From positions 389,670 to 453,669 of the forward strand of contig JAUZSP010000003.1 of NCBI GenBank assembly GCA_030949385.1: a DNA stretch of 64,000 nucleotides, given 5' to 3'. A model generated the notes under the pieces. It saw only the letters and a program-made list of their open reading frames with translations. It was not told the DNA's origin and searched no databases. The position numbers and the translations under genes were made by a program. Within the stretch, counting starts at the first letter, position 1, and each line of letters opens with the position of its first letter. The DNA is from Gammaproteobacteria bacterium. Its GTDB lineage: Bacteria; Pseudomonadota; Gammaproteobacteria; JAUZRS01. This document shows, piece by piece, positions 31,153 to 40,787 of the stretch.

Positions 31153-32340
31153 TTAGCCTTTCAAACTCTGGTAATAATCCATCAAAATTTTCGCCACTTC
31201 AGGGCGTGAAAACTCGGGAGGAGGTGCGATGCCTTTTCCTAGCATCTCGCGTACTTTGGTGCCAGAAAGCAGGACAAAGTCCTCTTTTTTATGATCGGGT
31301 GCTTCACACATCATCACTACTTTATCGAGTTTCTTCGAGTAAGCGGTGTGATCGGCCTTGAAGATCTCAATCTCCATTGTGCCTGCGGGGATGGTTTCGA
31401 AGATCTCTTGCGCTTCGAACGCACCGTAATAATCACCCACACCAGCATGGTCACGACCAATGATAAAGTGAGTCGCACCCATATTTTGCCGGAACAGGGC
31501 GTGCAGCACCGCTTCACGAGGACCGGCGTAGAGCATGTCGAAACCGTAACCGGTCACCATCGCGCTGTTGGCAGGGAAGTAGAGTTCAACCATTTTGCGG
31601 ATGGCATCATCACGCACGGGAGCGGGGATGTCGCCGGGCTTCAATTTGCCGAGCAGCATGTGGATCACAAGACCATCACAGCCCAAACGATCCATTGCCA
31701 TGTGGCAGAGCTCTTCGTGCGCCAGATGCATGGGGTTGCGGGTCTGGAAAGCCACCACTTTTTTCCAACCGTGTTCGCTGATTTCATTGCGAATCTCGAC
31801 CGCTGTGCGGAAGGTGTCGGGGAATTCAGTTTGGAAGTAGCTGAAATTCAGCACTTGAATCGGACCGGCAATGGCGACGGTGCCGTGCGCATTGAAGGCC
31901 GCTACACCAGGGTGTTCGCTGTCGTCGGTGCCGTAGACTTTTTGGGTCATGCTGGCCATCTGATCAGCAGTGACGGTTTCGATGGATTCCACGTCTTGAA
32001 TGGCTAAAACGGGGTTACCTTCCACATTGGGATCACGCAGGGCGATGCGTGTTGCACCTTTCACAGCATCGGCATTTTCAACCAAGTTCAGCACCGGCAC
32101 TGGGAAGAACAGGCCACTGGTGGTGAACATCTTTTCCGCACAGCTCATGGCATCAGCGACGTTCATAAAACCGGTCAGAGGGTTGAAGTAACCACCCGCC
32201 ATCATGACGGCGTTACCAGCGGCAGCGGAACTGATCATTACGGAAGGCAGGCTTTCGGCTTCTTTGCTCAGTGCGTCGTGTTGGGCGGTGTCGTAGACAA
32301 ATAGGGGGTTCAGCGAATCGGAACCGTGAGGCTTGATCAT
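31153..32340 (-). CDS. sat: ATP sulfurylase (sulfate adenylyltransferase), homooligomeric type
   Basis: Interconverts APS plus pyrophosphate with ATP plus sulfate. In sulfur oxidisers this type releases sulfate and conserves energy as ATP. 395 residues. Active-site motif QTRNPMHLAHE at 199-209 and GRDHAG at 295-300 are intact, and LSGTKVREML is near the C-terminus. It is not the CysN/CysD type used for assimilation by many gammaproteobacteria. Strong ribosome site AAAGGAG. No aprAB or dsr genes are adjacent in this window. Confidence 0.95.
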   Translation of the reverse strand: MIKPHGSDSLNPLFVYDTAQHDALSKEAESLPSVMISSAAAGNAVMMAGGYFNPLTGFMNVADAMSCAEKMFTTSGLFFPVPVLNLVENADAVKGATRIALRDPNVEGNPVLAIQDVESIETVTADQMASMTQKVYGTDDSEHPGVAAFNAHGTVAIAGPIQVLNFSYFQTEFPDTFRTAVEIRNEISEHGWKKVVAFQTRNPMHLAHEELCHMAMDRLGCDGLVIHMLLGKLKPGDIPAPVRDDAIRKMVELYFPANSAMVTGYGFDMLYAGPREAVLHALFRQNMGATHFIIGRDHAGVGDYYGAFEAQEIFETIPAGTMEIEIFKADHTAYSKKLDKVVMMCEAPDHKKEDFVLLSGTKVREMLGKGIAPPPEFSRPEVAKILMDYYQSLKG

Positions 32341-32488
32341 GCACGTTCTCCTTTGAGGCAGTCAGCGCGACCCTTGAAGAGGGTGGTAAAGATCGTAACG
32401 GCGAGGGTCGCAAGAGGCGGTAATCATACTCTTTGCGACTTGGAACGTCTTTAGTTCGACCCCCTAGAGTTTTCTATCTTGATATAGC

Positions 32489-32773
32489 CTAAATTGATTG
32501 GGTGGGGTGTGGGTGGCCGGTGTGTGCCAATTTCAGTGGGCTTTTGTCGGGGGCGTAGTAGGGCACGCTGTCGTTCCATTCGGAGACGGCCACGGAGAGG
32601 CGATACATATAGTCAATGCGGTGCAGGCGCTGTTTGGCGGCGCGTTTTTTCTCGCACAGTTTGATGTAATGTTCGCCGTCAAAATAATCGGCAGAGAAAC
32701 ATTGGTGACAAATTTCTGTAATGTCATTCAACTGTTTTTTGGCGGCATCACGAAAGTCAAACAGGCTGGCCAT
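32489..32773 (-). CDS. hypothetical protein, 94 aa
   Basis: ATG 32773 (MASLFDFRDAAKKQLNDITEICHQCFSADYF) is preceded by GGAG and is preferred over an upstream frame start at 32857. The product is soluble and rich in charged and aromatic residues, with CHQC near residue 22 and no signal peptide. No recognised family. It is isolated between sat and the pilus cluster. Confidence 0.6.
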   Translation of the reverse strand: MASLFDFRDAAKKQLNDITEICHQCFSADYFDGEHYIKLCEKKRAAKQRLHRIDYMYRLSVAVSEWNDSVPYYAPDKSPLKLAHTGHPHPTQSI

Positions 32774-32968
32774 AGTTAAAATCTCCATAAAATACCAATA
32801 GTTATCAGTGTGGCTTGCTGTTGTTGCTAACGGCTTTGAAGAGGGTGGCTTGATCAATAGTTATGTATTGAGGAATGGATGTACCGCTTTAATCGGAAGG
32901 CGATTGGGTATCGTGGGAGCGGTGTTCTTTTATAGTTATGGCTTTTATTTTGCATTTCTTCGCCAGAG

Positions 32969-34540
32969 ATGATGATAAGAATAACAACAGTACTGCAATC
33001 AAGGCTCTTTTATGTGCTGCTGAGTCTGCTGTTGTCTGCCTGTCACAGCGCAAACATAGAAAAATCTGTTGGCCATTTGCAATACCAAACGGTTGAAAAA
33101 GTACGCCCTATTTTATTAAAACAGCCCAGTAAAGCGTTCAGCACCAAAAAGATCAAACAAGCGCTGTCGCAAGAGCGCTACACCCTGCTGGTGCATCAAG
33201 TGGAGATCAAACAACTGCTGTTTGCGTTGGCCAAAGATGCGCGGATCAATCTTGATATTGTCGGCAATATTCAGGGCAAGGTGACGTTAAAAGCAATGGA
33301 TCAACCGCTGTTGGTTTTATTGGATCGAATCGCCTTGCAGGTGCCGCTGCGTTATCAGCTTAAACAGGGGTATTTATTGGTTGAAGAAGATCGACCTTAT
33401 TTTGCCTCTTACCCGATTGAGTACGTCAATATTGCGCGTAAAAGCCTCAGTCGAGTGGATCTTGCCACGCAAATCTCCTCCACTGGTTTTAGTCAGCAGG
33501 CCGGTGGCGGCGGTTCGAATAACTCTTCAACTCAAGTGGAAAACAGCTCTGAGCACTATTTTTGGCACAGTTTGGAAGGAAATATAAAGCAGCTGTTGGG
33601 AGAGTCAGCAGAGGATAAAAAAAGCAATTTGGTGCTGGTGAATAGGGAGGCGGGTTACTTGATGGTCAAGGCCACTGAAAAACAGCAGCGCAAAATAGCC
33701 AGCTACATAAAACAGATGTTGGCCAGCATCAAACGGCAGGTGCTGGTGGAAGCAACGGTGGTGGAGGTGACCTTAAACGATGCCTACCAGATGGGAGTGG
33801 ATTGGTCGCTGCTGAGCAGCGGTTTGCAGGGTGTGGATCTGGTACAAAATACGATTGGAGCGAACTTAAACGCCGCGCCTTTTTTCTCTTTGGCTTTGCA
33901 GGGCAGCAGCAGCCTTGCTGATTTGAGCGGTACGCTGCGTCTGTTGCAGCAGTTTGGTGATATTAAGGTGATTTCCAGCCCGAAAATTATGGCCTTAAAC
34001 AATCAAACGGCGGTATTAAAGGTGGTGGATAACCGCGTTTATTTTACCGTTTCGGTGGACACCTCTGTGGATAAGGGGGTGGTGACCACCACCTTTGAAA
34101 CGCAGGTGAATACGGTGCCGGTGGGATTTGTGATGAATGTGACCCCGTATATCAGTGCCTCTAAGCAGGTGTTATTGAACATCCGCCCGACCATATCGCG
34201 CATTTTGGGTTTTGTGAATGACCCCAATCCAGCCTTGGCGTTTGCTGGGGTGGTGAGCCGAGTGCCGGAAATACAAGTGCGCGAAATGGAGTCGATGTTG
34301 ACGGTGAACTCTGGTGAAATTGCCATTATTGGCGGTTTAATGCAGGACAAACTGGAGCAGGAGCGTTTTTCTCTGCCTGGCCTTGGTGAGTTGCCGCTGC
34401 TAGGCAAACTGTTCTCCTACACAAAAGAAGTGGTGCAAAAAACCGAACTGCTGATTTTTCTGCGTCCAACGGTGATCAGCAGTGCCAGTTTGGCAACCGA
34501 GTTAAAACAGTTTCAGCCCTTTTTAGCCAAGGGAAAATAA
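32969..34540 (+). CDS. mshL: MshL-like pilus secretin (lipoprotein)
   Basis: Outer-membrane secretin through which a type IV pilus is extruded. 523 residues. Lipoprotein signal ending LLLSAC, so it is probably lipid-anchored without a separate pilotin. STN/secretin-N region at about 75-135 (LLFALAKDARINLDIVGNIQGKV), N-domain and then the secretin core with SSPKIMALNNQTAVLKV, VGFVMNVTPYIS and the terminal GLGELPLLGKLFSYT...ELLIFLRPTVI. Length and layout match MshL rather than PilQ. First gene of the pilus assembly run. Confidence 0.88.
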   Translation: MMIRITTVLQSRLFYVLLSLLLSACHSANIEKSVGHLQYQTVEKVRPILLKQPSKAFSTKKIKQALSQERYTLLVHQVEIKQLLFALAKDARINLDIVGNIQGKVTLKAMDQPLLVLLDRIALQVPLRYQLKQGYLLVEEDRPYFASYPIEYVNIARKSLSRVDLATQISSTGFSQQAGGGGSNNSSTQVENSSEHYFWHSLEGNIKQLLGESAEDKKSNLVLVNREAGYLMVKATEKQQRKIASYIKQMLASIKRQVLVEATVVEVTLNDAYQMGVDWSLLSSGLQGVDLVQNTIGANLNAAPFFSLALQGSSSLADLSGTLRLLQQFGDIKVISSPKIMALNNQTAVLKVVDNRVYFTVSVDTSVDKGVVTTTFETQVNTVPVGFVMNVTPYISASKQVLLNIRPTISRILGFVNDPNPALAFAGVVSRVPEIQVREMESMLTVNSGEIAIIGGLMQDKLEQERFSLPGLGELPLLGKLFSYTKEVVQKTELLIFLRPTVISSASLATELKQFQPFLAKGK

Positions 34541-34542
34541 GC

Positions 34543-34815
34543 ATGAAATTAAATTTAGAGCCTTTAAAAAATGAGTTGAACGAGGTGTCTGAAGTTGAAT
34601 CGGTCACTCCGTTACTTTCTAAGCCAGAAGAGATTTTTTATCCAGAAAACCGCGCCTTGGCTCGACGTGCTGGCTGGAAAAGAACAGCGCTGAAAGGTTT
34701 GTGGTTGCTGTTATTTGGCTTGTTTTACGTGGCTCTGTTATACGGTTATGTGCAGTTGCGCGAGGAGAGTTTGCAGCAAGGTTGGCAGGTGATGATTGAG
34801 TCAATGCCAAAATGA
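34543..34815 (+). CDS. small single-span protein of the pilus cluster
   Basis: 90 residues, 2 nt after the secretin stop and overlapping the ATPase gene by 4 nt. Cytoplasmic acidic N-terminus (LEPLKNELNEVSEVESV), a basic patch and one helix (GLWLLLFGLFYVALLYGYV) with a short outside tail. It occupies the place where mshM/mshN stand in Vibrio. Probably an assembly component, but no family is recognised. Confidence 0.65.
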   Translation: MKLNLEPLKNELNEVSEVESVTPLLSKPEEIFYPENRALARRAGWKRTALKGLWLLLFGLFYVALLYGYVQLREESLQQGWQVMIESMPK

Positions 34816-36509
34816 GCAACTTGATTTCAAGTGATAAAAAAAGATTGGGTGACGTGCTGCTGGAAAAAGGCATTTTAAGCCAAGATCAGCTCGATATTGC
34901 TTTGATTGAACAGAAAAAATTTCCTCAACCGTTGGGTAAGTTATTGGTGCAGTTGGGGTTTGTGGCAGAGTCTCTTCTGCGTCACGCTTTAGGTGAACTG
35001 TTTGAGCAACAGAGCGTGGATTTGGAGACCCTGTTGCCCGATGTAGAAGCGTTGCATCGGGTCGCAAAAAGCTTGGCTCAACGTCACAGCCTGATTCCAA
35101 CTCAATTTAATGCCAGCACAAAACAGCTCAGTGTGGCGATGGCCGACCCACATGATTTGATTGCGTTGGATCGCATTCGTGCGCAGCAAGCAGAGCCGCT
35201 GGAGATCATCACTTTACTGGCCGGTGAGGGGGAGATTAAACGGGCGATTGACCGTTTTTACGGCCATGAACTCTCCATTAATGGCATTTTGGCTGAGATT
35301 GAACAGCGCCAGAGGTCGGATAAAACGCCCGCTGAGGAGGATTACCGTAATCCAATGGTGAGGCTGGTGGACGCTATTTTGGTCGATGCGGTCAAGCGGG
35401 ACGCTTCGGATGTGCATTTTGAACCGGAGCGCGGTTTTTTACGCATTCGTTATCGCATTGACGGTGTGCTGCGTCAAATTCGCAGCCTGCACGAGCAGTT
35501 TTGGTCGGCGATGGTGGTGCGTTTGAAAGTGATGGCCAAACTGAACATTGCTGAAAGTCGTGCGCCACAAGACGGTCGTTTTAGCCTCTCCATTCGCGGC
35601 CACGCCATTGATTTTCGCGTTTCCACGGTGCGGACGCTGCACGGAGAGAACATTGTTTTGCGTATTTTAGATCGGCACAAAGGCGTGGTGGAGCTGGCTG
35701 AGCTGGGCTTGGAGCAGAACAATTTTGCGCGTTTGCAGTTGATGATGCGGCGACCGGAGGGCTTGATTTTGGTCACCGGTCCAACGGGCAGCGGTAAAAC
35801 CAGCACGCTTTATTCGATGTTGCAGCAGCTCAATCACGACACGGTCAATATTATGACCTTGGAAGATCCGGTGGAGTACCCAACTTCATTGTTGCGCCAG
35901 ATTTCTCTGAATGAGGCGGTGAAACTCGACTTTGCCAACGGCATTCGCACTTTGATGCGTCAAGATCCCGATCTGATTTTAGTCGGCGAAATTCGAGATC
36001 ATGAGACGGCGGTGATGGCGTTACGAGCGGCGATGACTGGCCATCAAGTGTATTCGACCCTGCACACCAATTCGGCTCTGGCAGTGGTGGCGCGTCTGGT
36101 GGATTTGGGTGTTTCCAGTGAAATTTTGGCGGGTAATTTAATCGGTGTGGTGGCGCAGCGCCTGCTGCGGTGTTTGTGCCCGGAGTGCAAACAGGCTTAT
36201 CAGCCCTTGGCGGCTGAAATGGAGCTGTTAAGGAGGGATGATTTTTCTGGAGCGGTGTTTAAAGCGGTGGGCTGTGCGGCGTGTGATTACCAAGGTTATC
36301 GGGGGCGCTTTGCCATTATGGAAGTGTTGCGTATGGATGCGGATCTGGATGAATTGATTGTGCAGGCTGCCAGTCAGCGGAAGATGTTGGCGCTGTTATT
36401 GGAAAAAGGCTTTTGCTCGCTGCGCCAAGATGGCTTGCGTCAAGTGCGAGCCGGTCAGACTTCTCTGCACGAACTGGCACGGGTGGTTGATCTTGAGGCG
36501 GGTTATTAA
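34812..36509 (+). CDS. mshE: MshE-like pilus extension ATPase with c-di-GMP-type N-domain
   Basis: Assembly ATPase of 565 residues. The N-terminus contains R11-L-G..L16...G20......L27...L31..Q34, an exact match to the MshEN motif RLGxxLxxxGx6LxxxLxxQ that binds cyclic di-GMP in MshE. A second, less perfect copy starts at residue 40. The catalytic part has GPTGSGKTSTLY, LEDPVEYPTSLLRQ, Walker B DPDLILVGEIRD, GHQVYSTLHTN, and zinc ligands CLCPEC...CAAC. Coupled to both neighbours by overlaps. Confidence 0.9.
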   Translation: MSNLISSDKKRLGDVLLEKGILSQDQLDIALIEQKKFPQPLGKLLVQLGFVAESLLRHALGELFEQQSVDLETLLPDVEALHRVAKSLAQRHSLIPTQFNASTKQLSVAMADPHDLIALDRIRAQQAEPLEIITLLAGEGEIKRAIDRFYGHELSINGILAEIEQRQRSDKTPAEEDYRNPMVRLVDAILVDAVKRDASDVHFEPERGFLRIRYRIDGVLRQIRSLHEQFWSAMVVRLKVMAKLNIAESRAPQDGRFSLSIRGHAIDFRVSTVRTLHGENIVLRILDRHKGVVELAELGLEQNNFARLQLMMRRPEGLILVTGPTGSGKTSTLYSMLQQLNHDTVNIMTLEDPVEYPTSLLRQISLNEAVKLDFANGIRTLMRQDPDLILVGEIRDHETAVMALRAAMTGHQVYSTLHTNSALAVVARLVDLGVSSEILAGNLIGVVAQRLLRCLCPECKQAYQPLAAEMELLRRDDFSGAVFKAVGCAACDYQGYRGRFAIMEVLRMDADLDELIVQAASQRKMLALLLEKGFCSLRQDGLRQVRAGQTSLHELARVVDLEAGY

Positions 36510-37714
36510 TGCCTCATTATCGTTATCGAGCGATGGATTCTCTGGGCGGTATTGTCAAAGGTGAGTTGCAGGCGACTTCTGAGGGAGAGTTAGAGGATAA
36601 ATTGCAGCAGAAAAAATTGGATCTGCTGAGCTGTTCACTCTGTTCTCGAACTTCTTTTTTTGCAAAAAAAGTGACGCGCCAAGAGTTGATAGATTTCAGT
36701 TTTTACTTGCAGCAGTTACTGGCGGCGGGTGTGCCGTTGATTGAGGCGCTGCAAGATTTGGAGGAGAGCCTGCAAACGCCGCTGTTGCGTTCGGTCACCT
36801 CGGAGTTAATCGAAAAGGTCAGTTCAGGTGCCACTTTTTCTGCGGCTCTGGCAGAGTTTCCGCAGTTGTTCGATTCCATTTACATCAATATGGTGAACGT
36901 GGGTGAGCAGAGCGGTAATTTAGAGCGGGTATTTTCCGATTTGAACAGCATGTTGCGTCAACAAGATGAGCTGTTGGCGCATATGAAAAAAATCTCTATT
37001 TATCCCAGTGTGGTGTTGCTGGTGATTTTAGCGGTGACGATTTTTTTAATGGCGTATTTGGTACCGCAACTAACGAGCTTTATTGTGAATTCGGGTGGTG
37101 AGCTGCCTATTTACAGTAAGGCATTGATTGCGACCTCACATTTGATAGCGACGTATTGGTGGTTGTTTGTTTTAGGTTTTGGTGTGCTGAGTATTGCTGT
37201 GTTGTTGGCAAAACGACACAGCCCCCGTTTTGTTGTGTACTGGGATCGTTGCTTGCTCTCTGTTTGGTTGCTGGGGCCGCTGGTTAAAAAGATCAAGTTG
37301 GCGCGTTTTATCGCTTATTTGGCACTGATGTACAGCTCGGGTATTACCCTGTTGGAGAGCATTCGTCTGAGTGCCAAGGTGGTGGATAATCGCTTTATTG
37401 AGCAGGCGCTGGAGCAGGTGTATCAACGCATCTCCGAGGGCGGTGGGGTGCATCAAAGTTTTGCTGCCGTGGAGGTGTTTCCCAGCTTGATGCTGCGTAT
37501 GTTGCGCGTTGGTGAAAAAACCGGTGCGGTTGATGAGGCATTGAAAAACGTCAGCTATTTTTTCAATCGTGATATTAAAGAGTCAATTTCAAAATTTGAA
37601 GTCAGCATTGAGCCACTGGTGACGGTGTTTCTCGGCCTGTTGATGGCTTGGATTATTCTGTCGGTGATTTCGCCCATTTATGATCTAATTTTAGTGCTGG
37701 ACTCCGGTCGATGA
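36509..37714 (+). CDS. mshG: MshG-like inner-membrane platform protein (GspF family)
   Basis: 401 residues with two GspF repeats. Each has a cytoplasmic helical domain and membrane helices (VVLLVILAVTIFLMAYLVP near 165 and TVFLGLLMAWIILSVISPIYDLI at the end). FSFYLQQLLAAGVPLIEALQ and LGPLVKKIKLARFIAYLALMYSSGITLLESI are typical. It shares one base with the ATPase stop (TAATG). Confidence 0.9.
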   Translation: MPHYRYRAMDSLGGIVKGELQATSEGELEDKLQQKKLDLLSCSLCSRTSFFAKKVTRQELIDFSFYLQQLLAAGVPLIEALQDLEESLQTPLLRSVTSELIEKVSSGATFSAALAEFPQLFDSIYINMVNVGEQSGNLERVFSDLNSMLRQQDELLAHMKKISIYPSVVLLVILAVTIFLMAYLVPQLTSFIVNSGGELPIYSKALIATSHLIATYWWLFVLGFGVLSIAVLLAKRHSPRFVVYWDRCLLSVWLLGPLVKKIKLARFIAYLALMYSSGITLLESIRLSAKVVDNRFIEQALEQVYQRISEGGGVHQSFAAVEVFPSLMLRMLRVGEKTGAVDEALKNVSYFFNRDIKESISKFEVSIEPLVTVFLGLLMAWIILSVISPIYDLILVLDSGR

Positions 37715-37715
37715 A

Positions 37716-39068
37716 ATGGCTGATTTTTTCACTGATGCAACGCTTCGGCTCTGTTCGTGGCAGTCGGGTTATTTTTTATCCAAGATCGAGTGTGTTAATA
37801 ACGCAGCGGGTCAGCAGGCTTTGGCTGATTTTATTACCGCTAAAAAAATAATAATATTGAGCGTGGTTTTTAACTTAATGGATGAGGAATTGAGCTTGGT
37901 AACGGTTCCTTATGTGGGGTTTTGGGAGCGGAAAAAACTCCATCAGCGCCGCTTAAAAAAAGAGTATGATGATGATTTTTTAACTGCTGTTCAGTTCCAG
38001 CAGCGTGAAATGAGTGGACGTAAGGATGCGCGTCTGTTGTTGCTGAGTTTGGGGCAAAAAGAGGCGTTGAAACGGTGTTTTCAGCAGCTCTCTGTTGCGG
38101 GAGTCCAACAGTTTAAGTTGCACAGTTTTGCCCTTGTTTGCCAAGAGTTGCTTGATGGAGCTGATGACTCGGAGCCGAATGTTTTACTGGTCAGCGAACA
38201 CGGTGACAGTTTTCGGCAATCGTTTTTTGTGGAGAAAAAACTTTATTTTAGTCGTCTGTTGCGATTTGTGGAGCACGAACAGCGAGAAGAGCAGATCAAA
38301 CGTGAGCTGAAAATAACCCGACAATTTTTATACTCTCGCAAATGGCTTGAGAGCGGTGATGCGTTGTCAGTGCAGGTTTTGGAGTGGCCTAAATTGGCGC
38401 AATTCGGTAAACAGGATCGTGACCCTCTCTATTTATGTGTTCCTGTTGTGTTGGCAAAAACAGCAACGCCAGACTACCGATTGGAAGCAAAAAGGGGCTG
38501 GCTGGAATATAAACCCTTTTTACGGTATGGCGTATTGTTGATGTTTTTATTGATGCCTCTTGGTGTTGTGGAGAGTGTGCTGTTAATGCAGGCAGGAGAC
38601 TCTTTGGCGCTGAAAAATGCAGCGTTGCAAAAGAGTTTGCCCGCAGAGAAACGCATCGAGGGTGTTAATGGCGCTCAAATAAGAACATGGGTGCAACGCA
38701 CCACGGCTTTAGTTGCAGAGAATGCGTATTCCAATGAGGCGCTTTTTTATAATTTGAGCCGCTTGTTGCAGCAGTTTCCCGCAGTGGCCGTTGATAAATT
38801 GGCTTGGCGTTGGTCAGAGCAAGAGGCCACAATTCAGTTCGATGGCAGGGTTTTGTCTTCGGAAGTGGTTCGTCAATCTGTTGAAGAGCAGTACCGTGAT
38901 TTTTTACAGCGGTTAAAAACCCAGCTGAAATTTTCGGTGCGCGACAGCCATGGGAATAAGCGTTTACCTAAAGCCGGAGTGCTGGAGGTTGTGGATGCCG
39001 AGGCCATGGCAGAAAAAACAGTGTCGTTTTCTCTGCTGTTGAGTGCAGATCGTGATCGCCTTCAATAG
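37716..39068 (+). CDS. bitopic pilus assembly protein (MshI / PilM-PilN or GspL type)
   Basis: 450 residues. A cytoplasmic N-domain of about 265 residues is followed by one helix (FLRYGVLLMFLLMPLGVVESVLLM) and a periplasmic domain of about 160 residues. This layout is that of GspL or of a PilM-PilN fusion, linking ATPase to secretin. Sequence conservation is low, so the assignment relies on topology and position after the platform protein. Overlaps the next gene by 26 nt. Confidence 0.7.
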   Translation: MADFFTDATLRLCSWQSGYFLSKIECVNNAAGQQALADFITAKKIIILSVVFNLMDEELSLVTVPYVGFWERKKLHQRRLKKEYDDDFLTAVQFQQREMSGRKDARLLLLSLGQKEALKRCFQQLSVAGVQQFKLHSFALVCQELLDGADDSEPNVLLVSEHGDSFRQSFFVEKKLYFSRLLRFVEHEQREEQIKRELKITRQFLYSRKWLESGDALSVQVLEWPKLAQFGKQDRDPLYLCVPVVLAKTATPDYRLEAKRGWLEYKPFLRYGVLLMFLLMPLGVVESVLLMQAGDSLALKNAALQKSLPAEKRIEGVNGAQIRTWVQRTTALVAENAYSNEALFYNLSRLLQQFPAVAVDKLAWRWSEQEATIQFDGRVLSSEVVRQSVEEQYRDFLQRLKTQLKFSVRDSHGNKRLPKAGVLEVVDAEAMAEKTVSFSLLLSADRDRLQ

Positions 39069-39636
39069 GTTTTCTCAACTGGGTTTATTGCTGCCGTTTT
39101 GTCTGATGGCCGCTGTATTATGGCTGCTCTCTGGGAAAATATCCGATGCAGAAGGTCATTATCAAGAGGAGCGTGTTCAGCAGCGTGTGTTGTTGCATCA
39201 GCAGCAAGAACGGCGTGAAAATGCGGCTCTGCTGGATAAATATCAAGCTGAATTTAAGCGTTTTAAGCAGTTGGGCTATTTTTCAGAACATTCCCCAGAG
39301 TCTGTATTGGCCAGCCTAAAAACAGCCAGAGCGCAGTTTGATGAGGGGCTGGGATCATTGGATTATCATTTTTTATCTCCTGAGTTGTTGCCTGATCCGA
39401 TGGAAAACACTCTGTCTGTTCAACGTTTGGGTTTGGAGGTCGTGTTTAGAACGGTTAATGAAGCTCACTTGTTTGATTTTATTGCTCTAATCAAACGTCA
39501 GAGTGGGGCGATATTTTCAGCGCAAAGCTGTGAAATGAGCCGTGCTGCTTTGATAGAAAAGCCTCGCTTGAAACTGCGGGTTGCCTGTCGATTTTATTGG
39601 CATTCACTGGTTTTAAAGGCAGTTGATGAAACATAG
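39043..39636 (+). CDS. PilO/GspM/MshJ-like alignment protein
   Basis: 197 residues from GTG 39043, overlapping the preceding gene by 26 nt. One N-terminal helix (LGLLLPFCLMAAVLWLLSG), a coiled-coil rich in Gln/Glu/Arg (residues ~35-75) and a small periplasmic alpha/beta domain, the PilO or GspM arrangement. Assigned by position and topology. Confidence 0.68.
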   Translation: MQIVIAFNRFSQLGLLLPFCLMAAVLWLLSGKISDAEGHYQEERVQQRVLLHQQQERRENAALLDKYQAEFKRFKQLGYFSEHSPESVLASLKTARAQFDEGLGSLDYHFLSPELLPDPMENTLSVQRLGLEVVFRTVNEAHLFDFIALIKRQSGAIFSAQSCEMSRAALIEKPRLKLRVACRFYWHSLVLKAVDET

Positions 39637-39961
39637 GCTGATTTTATTGTGGATATTAACGATGGGCAGTGACGGTGGTTTAATGGCAGAAGAAACACTT
39701 TATCCGATGTTTTTTCGAGAACCTGTCAAGCTGTTTTTAGATAAAAAAGTCAGTGTGCCAGTGGTGCAAAAACATTGGCCTAAAAAGGTGCGTTTAAACG
39801 GTTGTCTGTTGTCTGGATCTTATCAGGCTCTGTGGCTGAATGGCAGAGTGAGCTTTAAGGCTACCCCTGATAACAAGGTGTTGGTGGCTGAATCCGGTGA
39901 CTGTTTTTTACAGCGCGGTGAGCAGAAAATTCAGGTAGGCGAGCGTTTTGTTTTGCCGTAG
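39626..39961 (+). CDS. small exported pilus-cluster protein (MshK-like)
   Basis: ATG 39626 gives about 111 residues with a signal sequence (MKHRLILLWILTMGSDGGLMA) and a periplasmic domain containing two cysteines that could pair. Small secretin-associated proteins such as MshK or PilP stand in this position. No direct sequence match recognised. Overlaps the preceding gene by 11 nt. Confidence 0.6.
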   Translation: MKHRLILLWILTMGSDGGLMAEETLYPMFFREPVKLFLDKKVSVPVVQKHWPKKVRLNGCLLSGSYQALWLNGRVSFKATPDNKVLVAESGDCFLQRGEQKIQVGERFVLP

Positions 39962-39967
39962 CGGTCG

Positions 39968-40684
39968 ATGTTGAAGCCTCAATCTGGAGTGGTGCTGTTA
40001 CTGATGGCCTTGATGTTATTGATCGCTTCGGCCACGTTTGCTCTGGCTCGTCTGCCGATCAGCAGCGGTTATTATCCGCTTGATGAGGAGAATGCGTTGG
40101 CAAAGGCCAAAACCCATCTGCTGGCGTATCTGATTGGCCATGAAGTAGGTAATTATCGTTTGCCGTTTCCTGATCGCAACGGTGATCCTCAGGGTTACGA
40201 TGGCAGAGCCGATTGTGTCACCGTGAACCTCACTGCGGAACATCGTTTGGGGCGTTACCCTTGGTTGGGCGATGTTGATCCAGGCGGCTGTCAAAACCGT
40301 TCATTGGGCATCGAGTTTTATGATCCGGCTGGGGAACCTATTTGGTATGCGGTGGCTGAAGCGTTGCTGGAGCACAACGACTGTCAGAACCGTGCATGTC
40401 GTTGGTTGACTCTGTTGAATGAGCGCGGTGAGCTGATTTCTGATCGCATTGCCTTTCTATTGATCTCTGCGGGTAAGGTGGTGACGGGGCAGAATCGCAG
40501 CGCGGCTGCTCCAAACGCCAGTGCCTTTTTGGATCTCTATCAATCGGGTGGGCAGGTTGAATCCAATGCGGATTTTGATGAGGTGTTTATTCAAGCCGGA
40601 GTGGCTGAGGGGTTTAATGATCGGCTTGAATTTGTCACTGTTGATGAACTGCCAGTGGTTGTGCAAGCCGCCTTATTGCAATAG
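39968..40684 (+). CDS. pseudopilin-like protein with N-terminal membrane helix
   Basis: 238 residues. MLKPQSGVVLLLMALMLLIASATFALARL resembles a pilin-type hydrophobic N-terminus (PilX/MshP-like) although a clear prepilin peptidase site (GF-type) is not obvious. The rest contains four pairable cysteines (DCVTVN, GGCQNR, DCQNRACRW). Last gene of the cluster; ends before an unrelated zinc-ribbon gene. It is the only candidate pilin-type subunit here. Confidence 0.6.
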   Translation: MLKPQSGVVLLLMALMLLIASATFALARLPISSGYYPLDEENALAKAKTHLLAYLIGHEVGNYRLPFPDRNGDPQGYDGRADCVTVNLTAEHRLGRYPWLGDVDPGGCQNRSLGIEFYDPAGEPIWYAVAEALLEHNDCQNRACRWLTLLNERGELISDRIAFLLISAGKVVTGQNRSAAAPNASAFLDLYQSGGQVESNADFDEVFIQAGVAEGFNDRLEFVTVDELPVVVQAALLQ

Positions 40685-40787
40685 ACCTACTAATTTAGTG
40701 GGATAATAAGCATTGAACTTTGTCGGCGTATCCACTATTTTTACGTCGACACGTGTCACTCATCAACTCAATTACGAGGTTTTACTC

